64,000 nucleotides of DNA from Myxococcales bacterium (GTDB lineage Bacteria > Myxococcota_A > Polyangia > Polyangiales > Polyangiaceae). The stretch lies in contig JADJCA010000011.1 of NCBI GenBank assembly GCA_016703425.1, positions 186,001 through 250,000 of the forward strand, given 5' to 3'. The position numbers and the translations under genes were made by a program. Positions within the stretch are counted from its first letter, which is position 1. Every line of letters begins with the position of its first letter. This document shows, in pieces, positions 8,567 through 17,272 of this stretch. The notes under the pieces are model-generated. The model did not search any database and was not told where the DNA came from. It saw only the letters and a program-made list of their open reading frames with translations.

Positions 8567-9360
8567 CGGCCTTCGAGGCTCGACGCCTGGGCGCGATTCG
8601 CGCTGTCGTCGGCGCGTTCTTCGTGGTCCGAACGACACCACTGCTCGAGTGGGTCCCGGGTCTGCTTCGCCATCACGGCGGACCCCTCTACGGGTGGCCC
8701 GATGAGCAGGCGTACCGCATGGGCCTCTTTGGCGTGCTCTTGCCCATCGCGCTCGTGAAGGCCCTCTGTGTCGTCCGAACGGGGGCGGCACTGCTCTTCG
8801 CTTTGGGCGTGCACGCTCGGGTGGCGGGCGTCACGGCTGCGCTTGCCGGTTACCTCGTCTGGTCGCAAGAGCCGCTGTCGTTCATCTTCACGTACAACAC
8901 GTTGCTGGTGGCCACGCTGCTCGTGGCCCTCGGTGACGGAGCGGAGGTGCACACGCTGCTGGGTCAGAGAGGCCAGGCTACCGCATCGCCCGTGTCGAGC
9001 GTTTGGCTCCTTCGAGGCTTCGTGGTCTCGATTTACGTGTGGGGCGGCATCGCGAAATTGAACGCCGCGTGGCTCGCCGGCGAGACCTTGAGGCGCCTCG
9101 CCACCCATCGCTTTATCGACGGAGCCTTTAGCCACCTCGTGCTCGCTTCATCAGGGGCACGTGTGGCGGCGGCGTGGGGCACCGTGGCCGCCGAGCTTGG
9201 GCTCGCCGTCCTGCTGCTCGTCCCTCGGACCCGCGTCGTCGCCGTCATTGGTGCGTGCGGTCTGCACGCGATCTTCGAGACGACGGCGCACCCGGACATT
9301 TTTGGCTGGCTGATGGTGACGCTCCTCGCGGCATTTTGGCCGCCGCGGAGGACTACTTGA
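8554..9360 (+). CDS. HTTM-type polytopic membrane protein
   Basis: A 268-residue membrane protein with about six hydrophobic segments, starting at ATG 8554 inside the end of the preceding gene. The organisation, with a conserved FVVSIYVWGGIAKLN segment and HAIFETT near the end, resembles HTTM (horizontally transferred transmembrane) proteins, a group related to vitamin K-dependent gamma-carboxylase. Most bacterial members have no known reaction. The Lys in GGIAKLN matches the region where the eukaryotic enzyme has its catalytic Lys; this is from memory and not verified. The 3' end overlaps the convergent lipoprotein gene by 8 nt. Confidence 0.72.
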   Translation: MFAVTAFEARRLGAIRAVVGAFFVVRTTPLLEWVPGLLRHHGGPLYGWPDEQAYRMGLFGVLLPIALVKALCVVRTGAALLFALGVHARVAGVTAALAGYLVWSQEPLSFIFTYNTLLVATLLVALGDGAEVHTLLGQRGQATASPVSSVWLLRGFVVSIYVWGGIAKLNAAWLAGETLRRLATHRFIDGAFSHLVLASSGARVAAAWGTVAAELGLAVLLLVPRTRVVAVIGACGLHAIFETTAHPDIFGWLMVTLLAAFWPPRRTT

Positions 9361-9859
9361 CGAGGACGCGACCGCTGCCCTGACACCCCTCTTCTGGGGA
9401 GCAGTACCCGCCGGTCGATTCGCAGTCGCTGACGAGCGCCGTGTACTGACAGGTGAACGGTGCACGACTCGTGTACCTGAGGCAAAACGGAGACTCGGCG
9501 AAGTACTCGACGAGCCACCCCCCGACGCACGTGGTGGGCCAGTGCGGGCATAGAACCTCGCGCCAGACGCCGGTCTCCTCGTCGACCACACTGGCGTCGC
9601 ACAAGACGGTTTGAGGAGGGGCTCGGGGCGGCACCCTGGACGTGCCCTCTGGTGCCGCCCCTGCTTCTGAGGAGCTGTCCCTACCGACCGCGTCCATGTC
9701 CGCGTCACCCGCGTCGTCGGGGCCCTGCGTGGCGCCGCCGCAGCCTTCGCCGCCGACCGACAGCGCCACCAGCGCAAAGCCGAGCGACGCCAGCCAAACG
9801 ACGGGTAGCGAGCGTCGAGGCCGCGCGATCGTCGAAGACCCCTCGCTCATGGGCGACAT
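9353..9859 (-). CDS. Putative Cys-rich lipoprotein
   Basis: A 168-residue protein. The start at 9859 is chosen for an excellent ribosome site (GGAGGAGAG) directly upstream; ATG 9850 is an alternative. After a basic N-region comes a hydrophobic helix ending GEGCGG, a probable lipobox, and then an Asp/Ser/Ala linker. The C-terminal 80 residues contain about seven Cys and may form a small disulphide-bonded domain. No family is recognised. Confidence 0.65.
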   Translation of the reverse strand: MSPMSEGSSTIARPRRSLPVVWLASLGFALVALSVGGEGCGGATQGPDDAGDADMDAVGRDSSSEAGAAPEGTSRVPPRAPPQTVLCDASVVDEETGVWREVLCPHWPTTCVGGWLVEYFAESPFCLRYTSRAPFTCQYTALVSDCESTGGYCSPEEGCQGSGRVLVK

Positions 9860-9917
9860 ACTCTCCTCCGACGGCGCGATGGACAAGATGTCGCTGTCCC
9901 GCCATGCGCGCATCGCG

Positions 9918-10508
9918 TCACCGCGCGGGGAACGCCGGTGGCCAAGCGGCGGCGGCGTCCGGCCCCACCGGCGTGCCGGGCCCGAGCCGCGCGATTCGCT
10001 CGCCCACGCGCATTACGGCGCCACGAAGCTCGGACACCACGTGCCCGGGCGGCAACTTTCCCAGATCGGCCTCCCAGACCGTAACGCGTTGAAGCTTGCC
10101 GCCACTGTCGCGATAGTCGACGAGCACGCTCACTTCATCGGGGATCCCCATCCGCTCTGGCACCACGGCACCGGCGCTCGAGAGCCGCGTATGGATGGCC
10201 GCGAGGGTTGCGGCGTCGCTCGCCTCGAGCGTGACCTCCCACCGAAGCAAGCGGTCGGCCTTGAGCCGCTCGTAGAACACGCGGCCATCGCGCGCGAACG
10301 CGAGGCGTTCACCGTCGCCGTGAAAGAAGCTCAGGTTGTGCCACGCAAGGTCGGGGGCGGCGCTCATGGCTGGGGTGGGTTTGGCGACGCTCACGGTGGC
10401 CGCGGCGCTTGGCGCATCAACGCCCTTCGCTTCGCTCGGCGCCGTACGCTGGCACGCCGCGAGCACACAAGCGGTCGCCACTACGAAGGCCCGTCGAGCG
10501 CCGAGCAT
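9918..10508 (-). CDS. Lipoprotein, function unknown
   Basis: A protein of about 196 residues. The start at 10508 gives a compact signal (MLGARRAFVVATACVLAAC) with lipobox LAAC; the ATG at 10550 would add 14 residues. Neither has a strong ribosome site. The mature part has a Pro/Ala linker and a domain with alternating strands (LSFFHGDGERLAFARDGRVFY). No family is recognised. Confidence 0.65.
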   Translation of the reverse strand: MLGARRAFVVATACVLAACQRTAPSEAKGVDAPSAAATVSVAKPTPAMSAAPDLAWHNLSFFHGDGERLAFARDGRVFYERLKADRLLRWEVTLEASDAATLAAIHTRLSSAGAVVPERMGIPDEVSVLVDYRDSGGKLQRVTVWEADLGKLPPGHVVSELRGAVMRVGERIARLGPGTPVGPDAAAAWPPAFPAR

Positions 10509-10626
10509 GGAGGAATGTTGGCTCGCTTCAAACCGAGGAGCAACACTCATGTCCCGCGGTAACTGAGCGTCGGCTGGAGCAGCACGGCCCGCAACGCAAG
10601 GGGCCTCGGGCAGCCCGACGCAAGAC

Positions 10627-10663
10627 GAAAGCGCGCCGGCTCACGAGGAGCACGGCGCGCTTC
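10627..10663 (-). terminator. Hairpin downstream of the 316-residue lipoprotein gene
   Basis: The inverted repeat AAGCGCGCCG ... CGGCGCGCTT (10-bp stem, 14-nt loop) lies about 20 nt downstream of the minus-strand gene ending at 10683. On the minus strand the stem is followed by a short T-run (CTTTCG). A weak intrinsic terminator is plausible. Confidence 0.45.
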
Positions 10664-10682
10664 GTTCAGCGTGACACTGCGC

Positions 10683-11633
10683 TCAGCCGCGCGGCATGTT
10701 CGCGAGGATTCCCGTCACCGTCTGGATGCCTTCGATGGCACCTTCGCAGGTCGTGAACGTTGTCGCACTCGAGGCCAGCTTCTTGGTGTCACCGGCTCCG
10801 GGAACGAGTTGCGCGATGTGGTAGCGATAGCCGGTCGTTTCGGCGGTCAAGACGAAGCTGTCGCTGATCCACGCCTCGACGCCGTTTTCGCCCATGGCGC
10901 GGCAGATCGTGCCCGCCGGAGAGCGCAGCGTCGCCGCCCGGTCGGCGGCGCCGATCTCGTGCGTGCCGAAGATCGCGTCGTTGAACGCGCCGTCGTCACC
11001 GTCCACGCGCGGGGATTGGAGAACGACCTTGCCGTTGCCGGCGACGAGCGAGAACGTCCGCGCCCTGTAGTCGGCGCGCCACGCACCGCGGTATTCGCTC
11101 ATGAGGCCCGAGAGGTCTGCCGACGCGAGCGCCTTGCGAACCGAGTTGGTCACGCGCTTGACGTCGCCGTCTTTGACGTACGTCGTGCGGGCGAGGACGA
11201 CGTTGTTGGCACCGGAGATGGTTAGGTACTGGCCGCCGGCCTCTTGGGCCCGCTTGAAGTTCTTGGCGTCAAGGCCAGCACGCAGCAGCGCGGCGGCGCC
11301 CTTCTGCGCGTCCTTCTCGGACGCGTACGGCTTGTCCGCGAACACGAAGACTTGCCTCGACCCGCGCACGTCGACGGTCACGCCAAAGGTGAACCCTTCA
11401 CCGCTCTCGGTCGGCTCGATCACCACGAAGGAACGAGCCGTGTCGAGGTCGCTTGGCTCCACGCAGCGTGACTGCTCGCGCGCGCCCCTCGGCGCCGTGG
11501 GCGGTCCGCAGCGGGTCGCAACCTCGCCGCCAATGACGGCGCCTTGGTCGACGTCCTCTTCCGACTGCGCGCCGGAGCACCCAACGACCAACGAGACAAC
11601 GAAACCCGCGACGAGATAAGAAAGACCTTTCAT
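10683..11633 (-). CDS. Lipoprotein, function unknown
   Basis: A 316-residue protein. The start at 11633 is supported by GGAGG eight nt upstream and a classical signal ending VVGCSG (lipobox). The mature protein begins with an acidic linker (EEDVDQG), contains two widely spaced Cys (in RCGPP and SRCVEP), and has a region rich in short beta strands. The C-terminus has TFTTCEGAIEGI. No domain is recognised. Confidence 0.7.
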   Translation of the reverse strand: MKGLSYLVAGFVVSLVVGCSGAQSEEDVDQGAVIGGEVATRCGPPTAPRGAREQSRCVEPSDLDTARSFVVIEPTESGEGFTFGVTVDVRGSRQVFVFADKPYASEKDAQKGAAALLRAGLDAKNFKRAQEAGGQYLTISGANNVVLARTTYVKDGDVKRVTNSVRKALASADLSGLMSEYRGAWRADYRARTFSLVAGNGKVVLQSPRVDGDDGAFNDAIFGTHEIGAADRAATLRSPAGTICRAMGENGVEAWISDSFVLTAETTGYRYHIAQLVPGAGDTKKLASSATTFTTCEGAIEGIQTVTGILANMPRG

Positions 11634-11825
11634 GACCAGCCTCCAATGCGGGCTGGAGGGTGCACGGCGCGTGCCGGCGCCAATCACGGGGATCTTTATC
11701 GGCGCGCGTCGTCGCCTGCGCGAGCTGAGATCGCCTCATGAGTCACGAGGGCGCGTGGGAGCCTCAAGGTTGTTTCGGGGGCGGAGCCTCTTTCCTGGCC
11801 CGCCCAACTGAGCCATGGTGCACGC

Positions 11826-12299
11826 ATGGCCCTCGATGCGGAGTTCGTCGCCGACTGCCCCTATGCGCCCGACGGACTCCTGCTCGAGGAGATCGTGTCT
11901 GTCGAACGCGAGGCGGGCCGCGTTGTCGCGCGAATGCCCACTCACGACGAGCTTCCGCTGACGCGAACGCAACGCGCCGACCCGGTCTTTCATCCGCGCC
12001 ACGTCTCCGGCGGATTGATGGTCCACATGACCGGCATGATGGGCTTCGTTCACGCGTACTACGTGCTCGACCTGCGCCACCGCGCCGGCTGGATCGGCTA
12101 CGGCGGCCGCATCCACGGCGCGCGGTTCAAGGCCCTCGCGAAGCCCGGCGAGCCCATGCTCCTCGAGTGCACACACAAGCAACTCCGGCAAACGCCGGAG
12201 AACGTGCTGGCGCGATACGACTTCCGCTTCACGCAAAGCGGCACGCTCGTCTACGAAGGCGACCAGACGGCGATGTGGATGAAGATCCCGGGGCGGTGA
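11826..12299 (+). CDS. Hotdog-fold protein, FabZ/FabA-like dehydratase family
   Basis: A 157-residue single-domain protein. The block HPRHVSGGLMVHMTGMMGF matches the hotdog central-helix region of FabA/FabZ-like enzymes, where a His and a Gly-Val-x-Met stretch line the active site. The length fits a single hotdog subunit that would dimerise. Whether it is a 3-hydroxyacyl-ACP dehydratase or a thioesterase-like relative cannot be settled from sequence. The gene is alone on the plus strand, 108 nt before the YCII-like gene. Confidence 0.65.
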   Translation: MALDAEFVADCPYAPDGLLLEEIVSVEREAGRVVARMPTHDELPLTRTQRADPVFHPRHVSGGLMVHMTGMMGFVHAYYVLDLRHRAGWIGYGGRIHGARFKALAKPGEPMLLECTHKQLRQTPENVLARYDFRFTQSGTLVYEGDQTAMWMKIPGR

Positions 12300-12407
12300 A
12301 GTCGAGGGAGCGTTGGGCGGCGCCCTGTCTTGCCGCGTCCCGTGGCCGCGGGTAGACCCGGTTCTACCGCGCGACGACAGGCGTTGCGCGCTCCACAGGG
12401 GGATCCC

Positions 12408-12743
12408 ATGAAGAAGTTTCTCGTTCTCTACAAAGCGCCGAACTCCGCCTTCGAGCAAATGAAGAACTCCACGCCGGAGCAGCAGAAGGCCGGCATGGAC
12501 GCGTGGATGGCCTGGAGCAAGAAGGCTCAAACGAACCTCGTCGATATGGGCGCACCGCTCGGCAAGAGCCTGCGCGTTACCCCCGGCGGCAGCTCGCCGT
12601 CGACCAACGACCTGGGTGGCTACTCGGTGATGCAAGCCGAGTCGAAGGAAGCGCTTGCTGAGACCATGAAGGGCCACCCGCACTTCATGATGCCCGACGG
12701 CGCCATCGAGATCGTCGAGATCATGCCGCTCCCCGGCATGTGA
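12408..12743 (+). CDS. YCII-related small protein
   Basis: A 111-residue protein starting MKKFLVLYKAP with ribosome site AGGGGGA. The pattern (FLVLYKAP at the start, a central segment with MDAWMAWSKKA, and an end ending IEIVEIMPL) fits the YCII/DGPF-like ferredoxin-fold group, small dimeric proteins related to sigma-factor-associated YCII proteins and EthD-like enzymes. Function in this organism is unknown. Confidence 0.7.
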   Translation: MKKFLVLYKAPNSAFEQMKNSTPEQQKAGMDAWMAWSKKAQTNLVDMGAPLGKSLRVTPGGSSPSTNDLGGYSVMQAESKEALAETMKGHPHFMMPDGAIEIVEIMPLPGM

Positions 12744-12892
12744 GGCCCCGGCCTTTGCGCCGCGGCATGTGACGTGGGCGCCGAGCCACGTTCGCGAGAC
12801 TTCTAGTCAACGCGAACGTGGCGGACGCGCCATCGACCGACGGGGGGGCCGGACTGCAATAACGCGGCCGCCCTCGACGCGCGACGTTGCGC

Positions 12893-13249
12893 TCAGATGT
12901 CGATGAAGGTGTCGCTCGCGACGTTCGAGCAGGTCTGGCTGCCGCCGAGCCCTACAGCGATGCAGAAGCAGTAGGAATCGCACCATCCGCGGCTCAGGTG
13001 GTCTTTCCTGCAGCTCGACATGCAAGCGTTGTAGACGCACATCCGGTCGCACTTGGGCTTCTCGGCCACGGTGCCGGTGGACGTGTCAGTGCTCCCAGCA
13101 CCGTCCCCCGAGATCGCCTGTTCGTTGACCGTTGCCTCTTCCGTTGCCGGCACATCGCCCGCTTCGACGTTGGCCGAACATCCGGTGGCGGCGAGCAGAG
13201 CGAGCGTGGCGAAGGCGATGGCGCTGGTGAGACCGTTGCGGAGGGACAT
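12893..13249 (-). CDS. Small Cys-rich lipoprotein
   Basis: A 118-residue protein. The start at 13249 has an AAAGGA ribosome site and gives a signal ending AATGCSA (lipobox). The mature part has an acidic Thr-rich linker and a compact Cys-rich C-terminus (CDRMCVYNACMSSC, then CDSYCFC and a final Cys), which suggests a disulphide-stabilised domain. No homologue is recognised. Confidence 0.7.
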   Translation of the reverse strand: MSLRNGLTSAIAFATLALLAATGCSANVEAGDVPATEEATVNEQAISGDGAGSTDTSTGTVAEKPKCDRMCVYNACMSSCRKDHLSRGWCDSYCFCIAVGLGGSQTCSNVASDTFIDI

Positions 13250-13390
13250 GACGGGATCCTTTCGAGGGTGTGACCCGCCAATGAGCAATGCGAGTGCCAT
13301 CGCTGGCGCCGCCGCGGCCTGCGCCTCCGCCCGCCGCGTCAATGGCGCGAGCGCGGCTGGCGCGCGCGCGCGCTCACGCATGGAGTCCGC

Positions 13391-14167
13391 CTATGGAGTC
13401 AGCGTGTTCATGGTGAACCACGCGATGGGATCGGCGTTCGTCGGCGCCACGTTCCCGAGCATCAGGACGATGTGATAGACGGCTCCGACGCCGCTCGCGT
13501 GGACCTTGCCGAGGTAGGTGGCCTTCCCGCCAGAGGGCGGGAACTTGAGCGACTTGATCGCGTACTTGTTGTCCGTGGGGTGCTTGACGAGCTCCCACCC
13601 GCACGCCGCTTCCTGTCCGGGGTAAGGCGAAGGTGTCGGCAAGTCTTGGCCGCCAATGACGCCCAAAATGTAGCCCTTGTTCGTGCCCGTGTTCTCCACG
13701 GCGCAGAGCATGTTCACGGGCGAGTGCAGGCTCGTCCACCAGACGGGGTAACCGGTACCGTCGCCCGGCAGCGGCGTCTCGCTGCGACCCCAAAAAGTGT
13801 ACTGGAGGGCCAGATTGGTGCGGTCGAGAGTGCCCATCTCCACAGCCGCCCGGTACTGACCTGATTGGATCCCACTCTCGAAGTCCTTGTCGATCCCATA
13901 GGGCTTCACCAGGGCCGTCGGAATCGCATCGAGTGGGAACTGGAGCCCCCCGAGGATGGGGCCGACGGGAGGTGGGGGCGGCGGCGCTGAGTCGGGCAAG
14001 ACGTTGCTGGCGGTCCCGGCGTCGGACACGACCGCGCTGTCGAAGGTGCCGCTGTCCGTCGCGGGCTGACTCGTTTGGTTGTCGTCATCCTTGCACGCGA
14101 CGAGGGCCAGAGACGTTAAGGCCGTCACGCACACCACCGCGCTCCGCAAACCCCTCGAACGATCCAT
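13391..14167 (-). CDS. Lipoprotein, function unknown
   Basis: A 258-residue protein starting at 14167 with a signal peptide ending LALVACKDDD (lipobox). A Ser/Thr/Asp linker and a Pro6 run separate it from a domain with GQYRAAVEMG, YTFWGRSETP and HIVLMLGN. No family is recognised. It is the upstream neighbour of the small Cys-rich lipoprotein, about 140 nt apart on the same strand. Confidence 0.68.
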   Translation of the reverse strand: MDRSRGLRSAVVCVTALTSLALVACKDDDNQTSQPATDSGTFDSAVVSDAGTASNVLPDSAPPPPPPVGPILGGLQFPLDAIPTALVKPYGIDKDFESGIQSGQYRAAVEMGTLDRTNLALQYTFWGRSETPLPGDGTGYPVWWTSLHSPVNMLCAVENTGTNKGYILGVIGGQDLPTPSPYPGQEAACGWELVKHPTDNKYAIKSLKFPPSGGKATYLGKVHASGVGAVYHIVLMLGNVAPTNADPIAWFTMNTLTP

Positions 14168-14389
14168 GGCGCAGACTCTAGTCGGCAGCGTGGCTCGTGC
14201 CAATTCAACGAGAACCGTTGACGAGTCTGGGGCTCTTTGTGCGTGTTGCCCTCTCAGTTCCGTTTCGAAGCGCGTCAGCTCTACGAGCCGGACCTCGCAC
14301 GTTCTCGACTCGCGGTGGAAGCAGGACTTGTTTGCCCGCCCACTCCAAGGCGTTTGCGCGAGCGCGATGCGCGTGCCACCCCAACCCGC

Positions 14390-14995
14390 GTGATTCGAAC
14401 GACCCCAGCCGCGATTGCCTGTCTAGCGCTCGCCACGGGCTGTTCGTCCTTTTCACAGATCGCTGCGGGTCCGGTCATCGGCCGGGAGCGGAGCGACGGT
14501 TTCTCCGGGGGCGCCGTCTCGGTTCACCACGGGCTCGGCGGTCGCTTTCACCACGACGGCTCGCCCTCGGCCACTGCGCGCCACTTTCTCATGCCCCTTG
14601 GCCTCGAGATGATGGCTCGCGTCGCCGTCACAACGCGGCTCACCTCCGTGGCCATTGGCGAGGGGTATTACCTCACGGGCGACGTCGGCAAGCACGTGGC
14701 CTTCGGTCGCGTCACCGGGCTCCTCTTGTGCAACGCCTCGGAGGCGCTGTTGTGCGGCGGCGGCGTCCGCGCGGAGGCCGCGTTTGGCTTCTCGCTCGGC
14801 GAAGAACAGGCCTTCGTCCCCGGCTATCTCGTTCACGAGCAGCGTCGCTACCGGCGGTTCGTCACGGCGGGCGTCTTCGGTGAATACACCGGTGAGTTCA
14901 CCCGACGCGCCGAGGTTCCCATGGCCGGCGTACTCGTGGGCTATGCCTTCGAATCGGTGCTGCTGGACTTCTCGCGAGGGCAGCTCCTTCGGTAG
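14390..14995 (+). CDS. Putative outer-membrane-associated lipoprotein
   Basis: A 201-residue protein if translation starts at GTG 14390, which places a short signal peptide ending LATGCSS directly at the start. An upstream in-frame ATG at 14237 would add 51 residues of unlikely composition. The mature part is Gly-rich with alternating beta segments (GEGYYLTGDVGKHVAFGRV, AGVLVGYAFESVLLDF), consistent with a small beta-barrel or barrel-associated protein. No family is named. Confidence 0.6.
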   Translation: MIRTTPAAIACLALATGCSSFSQIAAGPVIGRERSDGFSGGAVSVHHGLGGRFHHDGSPSATARHFLMPLGLEMMARVAVTTRLTSVAIGEGYYLTGDVGKHVAFGRVTGLLLCNASEALLCGGGVRAEAAFGFSLGEEQAFVPGYLVHEQRRYRRFVTAGVFGEYTGEFTRRAEVPMAGVLVGYAFESVLLDFSRGQLLR

Positions 14996-15060
14996 CGCCC
15001 TGCCCCGAAGCCCGTGCCCGACGCATCCCGCAACCAAGCCCGTGCGACGAGAGCGGGAAG

Positions 15061-15507
15061 TCACTTCGTCGCCTGGTGCTCGGGCTCGCGGAACGCCGTG
15101 ATGGGGTGCTCGCGCAGGAGAGCCGTGACTTCGTCCTCTTGGGGCTCGAAGACGCTCGCGTAGGGTTGGGGCGGGCGCCCGCCGAGCGCGCGGTAGACGA
15201 CGAGGAGCGTGTAGCCACCAGTGACGAACGGCAAGAGCGGCACGTAGCGTAGCGCGAGGCGGTCACTGAGCAGCGTTGGGTAAGTCACGTTGAGCCAGAT
15301 GCCCATGGCGAACGACGACGCGGCGACGACCAGCGCCGCGAGCCAAGAGACGACGAGGGTGCGGCGCCGCGACCGCATCTTGCGGACGACGAGGGCCCAT
15401 TCTTCTGCGATCTCGGGGTCGATGCGGGCGGCGAGACGGGGGCCACGGCGGGTGTCGAGGCCGGGGTCGATGCGCGGGTCACGGCGGGCGTGGACGGAGG
15501 GTGCCAT
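15061..15507 (-). CDS. Small inner-membrane protein with two TM helices
   Basis: A 148-residue protein starting at ATG 15507. An Arg-rich N-terminus is followed by two hydrophobic helices (LVVSWLAALVVAASSFAMGIW and YVPLLPFVTGGYTLLVVYRAL) and an acidic C-terminal tail. No known domain. It is divergent from the metalloprotease gene, with 90 nt between the starts. Confidence 0.6.
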   Translation of the reverse strand: MAPSVHARRDPRIDPGLDTRRGPRLAARIDPEIAEEWALVVRKMRSRRRTLVVSWLAALVVAASSFAMGIWLNVTYPTLLSDRLALRYVPLLPFVTGGYTLLVVYRALGGRPPQPYASVFEPQEDEVTALLREHPITAFREPEHQATK

Positions 15508-15597
15508 GAAGTCCCTATCGGCGAAGGGACGGGAGAAGTTGCGTGGGGCCTGGCGGCGCGGCGATTGGGCAGCCGACGGTGCTAGCCTCGACGCGTC

Positions 15598-16752
15598 GTG
15601 CGCCCCCTTTGCCCCATCGACATCGAGCGTGTCCGCGTTCGCGCTGAACTGGACGCGTACGCCGTCCTCGAGCGCGAGGAGCGACAAACGAAGCTCACGT
15701 TCAAGCGGCAAGACAACGCCGAGCGGCGGCGGGGGCTGATGGCCGCCTCGCTCCTTCTGACCAAGTCCATGGCGTCCGAGGCGTACGAAGCGGCCGAGGA
15801 GGCTCTCCTCGCGCTTGGCATCGACGACGACATCGAGCTCTTTCAGACCTCAACGGGCGGCCACGACACCGCGCGCTTGGTGCTCTACGGCGACCCGCTC
15901 GGGGTGGAGTTTATCAACGGCTACCTCGGCCAACTGGATCGTGGTGCGCTGTTGGCGGTTCTCGGGCACGAGTTCGGGCACGCCGTAGCGCACGCCGGTC
16001 ACGCGGAGCACGCGTGGACGGCCGCCGTTTCGTCGCATCGAAACGCTGCAAACAAGCGCGCCCACCAGCTCGCGAAGGAGTTCACGGCAGACCGCTTTGG
16101 ACTGTTGGCGTGCCGCGACCTGGATGCCGCTTTGCGTCTCGAGATGCGGACCATGGCAGGGCGATCGGCGGGAAGTATCGTGTTCGACACCACGAGCTAC
16201 CTCGAGCAGAGTCGCACCGTCGTGGAAGACCTCTTGGCTCGAGGCGAAACACTGAGCGGAAGTAGCCACCCCGAGCACTACGTGCGCGCCTACGCCGAGT
16301 GGCTATTCACGCAGAGCGACCTGTACGTAGACATCACGGGTCAAGGACCCGCGACGAGGAGCATGGAGGAGGTGGACTCCGTTCTTGGGGCACTCCTAGG
16401 CATTCGGCCGCGAGTGCCGGCCCCGTCGGTTGCGACTCAATCAACCATCACACCACTCGCGGGTCCGACGACGGCCACCGCGATGACCGGAGCCACCACC
16501 GAGCACGAACGCGCGGGTCTGCTTACCGACGGTGCGCGCCAGACACTCTCCGCCGCCGGGAGTGCCATCTCGCACGTGGCCCGCGCGGTCGCCCCATCGC
16601 TGCACCGAGCGGCTGAGAGACTTCGTGGTGGTCTGAGTCCGGAGAACCAACCTTCGCAGCCGGCCCCGAGAGAGGTAGACCCGCTCGAAGAAGACCGCCG
16701 GGCTCTCGAGGCTCGCTTCGAGCAACTCGAGCGTGAGTGGAAGGACAAGTAG
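15598..16752 (+). CDS. M48-type zinc metalloprotease
   Basis: A 384-residue protein beginning at GTG 15598. The zinc-binding HExxH is HEFGH (His124, Glu125, His128) and the third ligand is in KEFTADRFG (Glu161), the ExxAD layout of peptidase family M48. No transmembrane helix is evident, unlike HtpX, so it resembles the soluble members. The C-terminal third (about 270-384) is Thr/Ala-rich and ends in a charged coiled-coil-like tail. A Cys-poor protein of this type could act in cytoplasmic or membrane protein turnover. The next gene follows 47 nt later on the same strand and may be co-transcribed. Confidence 0.82.
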   Translation: MRPLCPIDIERVRVRAELDAYAVLEREERQTKLTFKRQDNAERRRGLMAASLLLTKSMASEAYEAAEEALLALGIDDDIELFQTSTGGHDTARLVLYGDPLGVEFINGYLGQLDRGALLAVLGHEFGHAVAHAGHAEHAWTAAVSSHRNAANKRAHQLAKEFTADRFGLLACRDLDAALRLEMRTMAGRSAGSIVFDTTSYLEQSRTVVEDLLARGETLSGSSHPEHYVRAYAEWLFTQSDLYVDITGQGPATRSMEEVDSVLGALLGIRPRVPAPSVATQSTITPLAGPTTATAMTGATTEHERAGLLTDGARQTLSAAGSAISHVARAVAPSLHRAAERLRGGLSPENQPSQPAPREVDPLEEDRRALEARFEQLEREWKDK

Positions 16753-16799
16753 CGGCGCTCGGATAGCGCGCGCTCCGCTTTCGGCTACGCTTTCTCGAC

Positions 16800-17258
16800 G
16801 TGACCACGCCGCACTGGACCACGGGCCCCGTGCCTTTCCTGTCGGACCGCGCTCGCCAGCGCGCGCCTCAGATCCTCGCGTACGCGGCCGTCACCGGCGC
16901 GGCGATGCTCATCTCTCCTGCCGGTGAGGTCGTGCTCTTTCACGGGAGCGCCGTCGACGTCGACGCGACGGCCTTGGCGCGGCGCGTAGCCCGTGCCGCC
17001 GCTCGGGGAGACGGTGAGGTCGCCACGTTGGCCTACGAGGGCGCGTGCGTCCACGCCACGGCGCTCACCATGGGGTGGACTCTCTGCGTAGTCTCAAACC
17101 TCGGTTCGGCGCCGCCGACCGTGCTCGATCGATTGCAGCGCGCTGGCAAGGCGATGCGGCTGGCGCTGCTCGATGTACCTCCGCCGAGCGGAGGGGGCTC
17201 CGCGAGCGGCTCCGGCGGCGCACCAGCGGAGATGGTGCTCTTCAAGCGAAGGAACTAG
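16800..17258 (+). CDS. Small protein, possibly roadblock/LC7-like
   Basis: A 152-residue protein starting at GTG 16800. The order of elements (ILAYAAVTGAAMLISPAGEVV, then an Ala-rich helix, then WTLCVVSN and a C-terminal helix) recalls roadblock/LC7 proteins that pair with small GTPases, but no diagnostic motif is present. It ends in a Gly/Ser linker. It probably shares a transcript with the M48 protease. Confidence 0.5.
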   Translation: MTTPHWTTGPVPFLSDRARQRAPQILAYAAVTGAAMLISPAGEVVLFHGSAVDVDATALARRVARAAARGDGEVATLAYEGACVHATALTMGWTLCVVSNLGSAPPTVLDRLQRAGKAMRLALLDVPPPSGGGSASGSGGAPAEMVLFKRRN

Positions 17259-17272
17259 CGGGGCACCGTGCG

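Noticed and set aside
8389..9135. A 248-codon minus-strand frame over the HTTM gene
   Set aside because: It has antisense-type composition and no ribosome site, while the plus strand has a membrane protein with clear helices.
13340..13372. A GCGC-rich inverted sequence upstream of a lipoprotein gene
   Set aside because: It is low-complexity alternating GC, and the stem is not distinct enough to call a terminator.
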